A DNA stretch of 32,914 nucleotides, taken from positions 5,949-38,862 of the forward strand of contig PMKE01000030.1 of assembly GCA_003158585.1 (NCBI GenBank). Direction: 5' to 3'. Origin of the DNA: Alphaproteobacteria bacterium. Lineage in GTDB: Bacteria > Pseudomonadota > Alphaproteobacteria > Micropepsales > Micropepsaceae. A program made the position numbers and the translations under genes. The notes under the pieces are model-generated. The model was not told the origin of the DNA. It made no database searches and saw only the letters and a list, made by a program, of their open reading frames with translations. Positions 28,284 to 32,914 of the stretch are shown piece by piece (within the stretch, counting starts at the first letter, position 1; each line of letters starts with the position of its first letter).

Positions 28284-29699
28284 TTACGCGTTGAACCCTT
28301 CCCGACCCGAGAAGTTCGAGCCGACGCCCAGCGATTTCAGCTTGCGGTGCAGCGCCGAGCGTTCCATGCCGATGAAGGCGGCGGTGCGAGAGATGTTGCC
28401 GCCGAAGCGGTTGATCTGCGCCACGAGGTAGTCGCGTTCGAAAATCTCGCGCGCTTCGCGCAGCGGCAGCGAAATGACGAGATCGCTGCGTCCCGTCCCG
28501 CTCCACGAGCCGTTGGAACCGAGATCGGAGGGCAACAGATCGGCGGAAATTGCCTGCGTCGTGTCGTCGGTCGCCAGGATCAGCAGCCGCTCCACCACGT
28601 TGCGCAACTGGCGGACATTGCCCGGCCAGCTATGTGCCTGGAGCACCGCCATCGCGTCGTCGCCGATCTCGCGCGTGGCGAGGCCCGACGCCGCCGACAG
28701 GCGCTTCATGAAGTGCTGGACCAGTTGCGGGATATCGTCGCGGCGTTCCGCCAGCGGCGGCACGCGCACGGGCACGACGTTGAGGCGGTGATAAAGGTCC
28801 TCGCGGAAACGGCCTGCGCCGATCTCGGCGCGCAGGTCGCTCGAGCTGGAGCTGATGACGCGCGCATCGACCTGGACGCGCGTCGTGCCGCCCACCCGCG
28901 TGAAGGTCTGGTCCACCAGCACGCGCAGCACCTTGCCCTGGGTTTCCAGAGGCATGTCGCCGACTTCGTCGAGAAACAGCGTGCCGTTGTGCGCCAGCTC
29001 CAGGACGCCAATCTTGCGCGGACCGTCGGTGGGTTCGGCGCCGAACAGTTCCACCTCGATGCGGTCGGGTTCCATCGTGGCGCAGTTCACCGCCACGAAA
29101 GCGTTGGCGGCGCGGCGCGAACGGGCGTGGATCAGGCGCGCCAACAGCTCCTTGCCCGAGCCGGGAGCACCCGAGATGAACACGCGGCTGTTGGTCGGCG
29201 CGATCTTCTCCACCGCCTGGCGGATCTGCGCTATGGGGGAGGACTGGCCGACCAGTTCCGTCTCGTCGCCGGCCTTGAGTTTCAGCTCCTGCACCTCGCG
29301 CCTGAGGCGCGCCGCTTCCAGCGCCCGCTGTACGACATGGATCAGGCGGTCGGCCTTGAACGGCTTTTCGATGAAATCGTAGGCGCCCTTCTTGATCGAC
29401 GCCACCGCAGTCTCGATGGTGCCGTGGCCGGAAATCATCACCACCGGCAGGTCCGGCTGCTCGCGCTTCAGGGCGTCGAGTACCTGGATGCCGTCCTGCT
29501 TGCTGCCCTGCAGCCAGATGTCGAGCACCAGAAGCTGCGGCCGCCGCTGCCGCACGGCGTTGAGTGCTGCCTCGCTGTCCCCCGCCACGCGGGTTTCGTA
29601 GCCCTCGTCGTGGAGGATGCCGGCAATCAGGTCCCGAATATCCTCTTCGTCGTCGACGACGAGAATCTCAGCTGCGAGAGACAATCCGCTCTTGCTCAT
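28284..29699 (-). CDS. ntrX: Nitrogen-regulation response regulator NtrX
   Basis: 471 residues. Receiver domain (residues 12-125) with acidic pocket DDEED and phosphoacceptor Asp60 (LVLDIWL); AAA+ domain with Walker A GAPGSGKE (177-184) and Walker B GTLFLDEVGDM; C-terminal Fis-type helix-turn-helix NISRTAAFIGMERSALHRKLKSLGV. The sigma-54 contacting GAFTGA loop is missing (FGAEPTDGPRKIG in its place), as is usual for alphaproteobacterial NtrX, which does not act as a standard sigma-54 activator. It overlaps ntrY by 32 bp and forms a two-component pair controlling nitrogen and envelope-related genes. Confidence 0.94.
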   Translation of the reverse strand: MSKSGLSLAAEILVVDDEEDIRDLIAGILHDEGYETRVAGDSEAALNAVRQRRPQLLVLDIWLQGSKQDGIQVLDALKREQPDLPVVMISGHGTIETAVASIKKGAYDFIEKPFKADRLIHVVQRALEAARLRREVQELKLKAGDETELVGQSSPIAQIRQAVEKIAPTNSRVFISGAPGSGKELLARLIHARSRRAANAFVAVNCATMEPDRIEVELFGAEPTDGPRKIGVLELAHNGTLFLDEVGDMPLETQGKVLRVLVDQTFTRVGGTTRVQVDARVISSSSSDLRAEIGAGRFREDLYHRLNVVPVRVPPLAERRDDIPQLVQHFMKRLSAASGLATREIGDDAMAVLQAHSWPGNVRQLRNVVERLLILATDDTTQAISADLLPSDLGSNGSWSGTGRSDLVISLPLREAREIFERDYLVAQINRFGGNISRTAAFIGMERSALHRKLKSLGVGSNFSGREGFNA

Positions 29700-31947
29700 C
29701 GGTCACACCTTTTTCACGCAAACTGCGCTGTTTCAGCGGGAGCGACAGAGTCACCTGCGCTCCCTTTGCATCTTCCGGGGCGTCTTCGAGAAGGATCTCC
29801 CCGCCGTGGTCTTCCATGATCTTGCGCACGATGGCGAGGCCGAGGCCCGTGCCCTTGGCGCGCGTCGTGACATAGGGTTCCGTCAGGCGATGGCGGTGCT
29901 CCGCCGGCAGGCCGATGCCGTTGTCCACCACCTTGAAGGCGACGTTGGACTCCGTCGCCTCGATCGTCACCGCGATGCGGCCCGGCGTGTCGTCGCCGTT
30001 GTCAACGCGAGAGCCGATGCCTTCCGTCGCGTTCTTGATGACGTTGATGAGCGCCTGACTGACCAGCCGCCCGTCGCATTCGAACCACACCAGTTCCTTC
30101 GGCAGATGCGTCTCGAAGGCGATCTGCGGATGCGACACGCGCTGGAGGAAGACGGCCTGCTGAAGCAGCTCCTGCGCGTTCTCGCGCTTCATCACCGGCG
30201 ACGGCATGCGCGCGAAGGACGAGAACTCATCTACCATGCGTCCGATGTCGCCCACTTGCCGGATGATCGTGTCGGTGCATTGCTCGAAGACCTCGCGGTC
30301 TTCGCCGGCGGCACCGCCGTATTTGCGCTTCAGCCTTTCGGCGGCAAGCTGGATCGGCGTCAGAGGATTCTTGATCTCGTGCGCGATGCGGCGCGCGATG
30401 TCCGCCCAGGCCGCGGTGCGCTGCGCCGAGACGAGATCGGTGATGTCGTCGAAGGTCACGACGTAGCCGCTGGCGCGAGGACCCTGTTCGCTCGCCACCT
30501 GTACGCTGAGCTTGCGGTTCGTCCCCGTGCGCTTGATCGCAGCCTCGCCGCTCGAACGCGCCGCAGGCTCCTGGATGGCGCGGCGGATCAGCGCCGCAAG
30601 CTCCGGCACCGCTTCCGCATAATGCTGGCCTTCCAGCTCCTCGGGCTCGGCGTTGAGCAGGCGCGCGGCGGCGCGGTTGACGATGGTGATCTGGCCGTCG
30701 GCATCGACGCCGATCACCCCGGCGCTGACGCCCGCCAGCACCGTTTCGGTGAAACGGCGGCGTTCGTCGATCTGCGTGTTCGCGGCGATCAGTGCGCTGC
30801 GTTGCGTATCCAGTTCATGGGTCATGCGGTTGAACGCAGTTCCGAGCGTACCGATCTCGTCGTCGTCGCGCTCGACTTCCACTTGCACCTTCAAATCGCC
30901 CTTGGAGACGCGCTCCGACGCGCCGATCAGCCGCGAGATGGGGCGCACCAGACGGTTTGCCGCCCACAGTCCGAGCCAGATGGCCGCCAGGAGGATGACG
31001 AGCGAGATAACTCCGTAAAAGCCCGCGAAGGCGAGCTGAACGTTGGAACGGCTGCTTTCCAGGTTACGGTATTGGGCGACGACCTCTTGCGTGCGCTGGT
31101 AATAGCCGATCACCTTCGGTTCGACGACGCGCACGACGAGCAGATAGGCGTCCTTCAGCAGATTGATCCGCACCAGCGCATGCACGATGCCCCTGTCCGG
31201 ATCGCCGTCGATAACGATGTTGCCGGCACGCGCGGCGGCATAGGCTTCGGGTTTCGGCAACAGCTTCGCGGAGTACTGCACCTTGGCGTGTCGGATCGGG
31301 ACGCTGCTGCCCAGCAGATTGCCTTTGCTGTCGATGATGAACGAAGCCTGCAGGCCGTGGCTCTTCGTCATGTCCTGTAATTTGGCGAACATGATTTCGA
31401 GATGGACCTTGTCGTGCGTGATGTCGAAAATCTCCGGGTCGTTCTGCAACCCGTTGGAGATCTCCGCGGCGTCGTTGAAAATGTTGCGTTCGTGTTCGAC
31501 CTGGTAGGCCTGGGCCACGTTCAAGGCGCCGCTGATGGCTTCCTTGACGTGCGAGGAGAACCACAGCTCCACGCCGAGATTGAGAGTCACCGCCGCGAAG
31601 ACGGCGACGAGAATTGCCGGCACGACGGCGATGGCGCTGAACATCGTGACGAGCCGAACATGCAGTTTGGCTCCCGCCCTGCCCAGCCTGCGATCGCCCC
31701 ACAGCCGGACCAGCCGCCAGACCACCAGCCCGCCGAGCGACAGGACCATCGCCAGGGTGATGAAAAGCAGCACGACCAGAACGGAGGGCTGAAGGCTCGA
31801 CGGATTCAGTCCCGTCAGGATGAAGTAGATGCCTCCCCCCGACAGAACCAGCACCGCAACGCCCAAGGCCAGCCAGGACGCTCCCGACAAGCCATAATAT
31901 GTTGTGCTGCGCAGATGTGGCGCGTTTGCTTCGTTATCTGTGGTCAT
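29668..31947 (-). CDS. ntrY: Sensor histidine kinase NtrY
   Basis: 759-residue membrane kinase partner of NtrX. Several N-terminal membrane helices (ALGVAVLVLSGGGIYFIL, VVLLFITLAMVLSLGGLVVW, FSAIAVVPAILVAVFAAVTL) precede a periplasmic sensor region; another helix (GVISLVILLAAIWLGLWAA) leads to a HAMP domain, a PAS domain (VLAGVSAGVIGVDADG), the H box AHEIKNPLTP with phosphoacceptor His, and ATPase boxes NVIKNATEG, VVDNGIGLP and GTGLGLAIV. The ATG at 31947 is preferred over TTG at 31953. A gap of about 155 bp separates it from ntrC, so it may have its own promoter. Confidence 0.94.
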   Translation of the reverse strand: MTTDNEANAPHLRSTTYYGLSGASWLALGVAVLVLSGGGIYFILTGLNPSSLQPSVLVVLLFITLAMVLSLGGLVVWRLVRLWGDRRLGRAGAKLHVRLVTMFSAIAVVPAILVAVFAAVTLNLGVELWFSSHVKEAISGALNVAQAYQVEHERNIFNDAAEISNGLQNDPEIFDITHDKVHLEIMFAKLQDMTKSHGLQASFIIDSKGNLLGSSVPIRHAKVQYSAKLLPKPEAYAAARAGNIVIDGDPDRGIVHALVRINLLKDAYLLVVRVVEPKVIGYYQRTQEVVAQYRNLESSRSNVQLAFAGFYGVISLVILLAAIWLGLWAANRLVRPISRLIGASERVSKGDLKVQVEVERDDDEIGTLGTAFNRMTHELDTQRSALIAANTQIDERRRFTETVLAGVSAGVIGVDADGQITIVNRAAARLLNAEPEELEGQHYAEAVPELAALIRRAIQEPAARSSGEAAIKRTGTNRKLSVQVASEQGPRASGYVVTFDDITDLVSAQRTAAWADIARRIAHEIKNPLTPIQLAAERLKRKYGGAAGEDREVFEQCTDTIIRQVGDIGRMVDEFSSFARMPSPVMKRENAQELLQQAVFLQRVSHPQIAFETHLPKELVWFECDGRLVSQALINVIKNATEGIGSRVDNGDDTPGRIAVTIEATESNVAFKVVDNGIGLPAEHRHRLTEPYVTTRAKGTGLGLAIVRKIMEDHGGEILLEDAPEDAKGAQVTLSLPLKQRSLREKGVTDEQERIVSRS

Positions 31948-32102
31948 GCCCAACCGCGTCTAAGCGGCGTGCCCCTTGCTAAGTAGCGAGTGCCGCTTCG
32001 TAAACCGGGAGTGTAGCGCATTCGCAACCTGTTGCAAGAATGCAGCGATGCAAGCCGACAACACAGTTAAATGCCCCCACAATAGGGCGGTAATTCGTGG
32101 TT

Positions 32103-32914
<812 letters not shown>

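Noticed and set aside
28254-31380. Two long + strand frames opposite ntrX and ntrY
   Set aside because: Antisense shadows of genes with complete two-component motifs; composition is His/Arg/Asp-rich without any family pattern.

Overview
The window is GC-rich bacterial DNA with an alphaproteobacterial gene neighbourhood (ntrC, ntrY, ntrX, a D-amino-acid aminotransferase, hfq, hflX and mazG on the right; rlpA, D,D-carboxypeptidase, tmk, holB, tatD and a PhnP-like hydrolase on the left). The upstream site of the Y-family polymerase, GTTC-N7-GTTC, is the LexA box typical of Alphaproteobacteria. I cannot name the genus.

Layout. 1-13.9 kb, host, mostly + strand: 3' part of ilvD, an SOS-box-preceded Y-family DNA polymerase, a CapA-like phosphoesterase, a DUF885 metallopeptidase, a CE4 polysaccharide deacetylase, tRNA-Ser(UGA), then the compact run rlpA - D,D-carboxypeptidase - tmk - holB - tatD - MBL-fold hydrolase. 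On the - strand follow a 73-residue basic protein and a site-2 protease. 24.9-32.9 kb, host, mostly - strand: mazG (+), then hflX, hfq, the aminotransferase, ntrX, ntrY and the 3' part of ntrC.

Between them (about 13.95-24.76 kb) lies a 10.8-kb integrated element that I read as a prophage of the PM2 (corticovirus) type: a tailless, internal-membrane, double-jelly-roll-capsid phage. It encodes a DUF736-like protein with an SSB-type acidic tail, a Rep_trans-type replication initiator with an internal duplication, a zinc-ribbon protein, a short FtsK/HerA-type packaging ATPase, a P2-like major capsid protein, about ten tiny single-span membrane proteins, a SleB-type cell-wall hydrolase, a beta-rich candidate spike/penton protein, an Arg/Lys-rich 30-residue protein, a GNAT acetyltransferase, and an opposing accessory module (HTH regulator, secreted Rap1a/Tai-like protein, small membrane protein). 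Its unit length (10,815 bp) is close to that of PM2 (about 10 kb).

The element carries no integrase. Its ends are a 13-bp direct repeat (CCCATAATATATC) that forms the XerC arm and central region of a dif-like site. The right junction keeps a complete dif (XerC arm - 6 bp - XerD arm). The left junction has a good XerC arm but a degenerate XerD arm. This is the arrangement left by elements that borrow host XerC/XerD to integrate at the chromosome-dimer-resolution site. Host gene direction switches across the insertion, and GGGCAGGG octamers point toward it from both sides, which fits a replication terminus. The most notable system here is therefore a PM2-type tailless phage that appears to replicate with a filamentous-phage-like initiator and lysogenise through Xer/dif.
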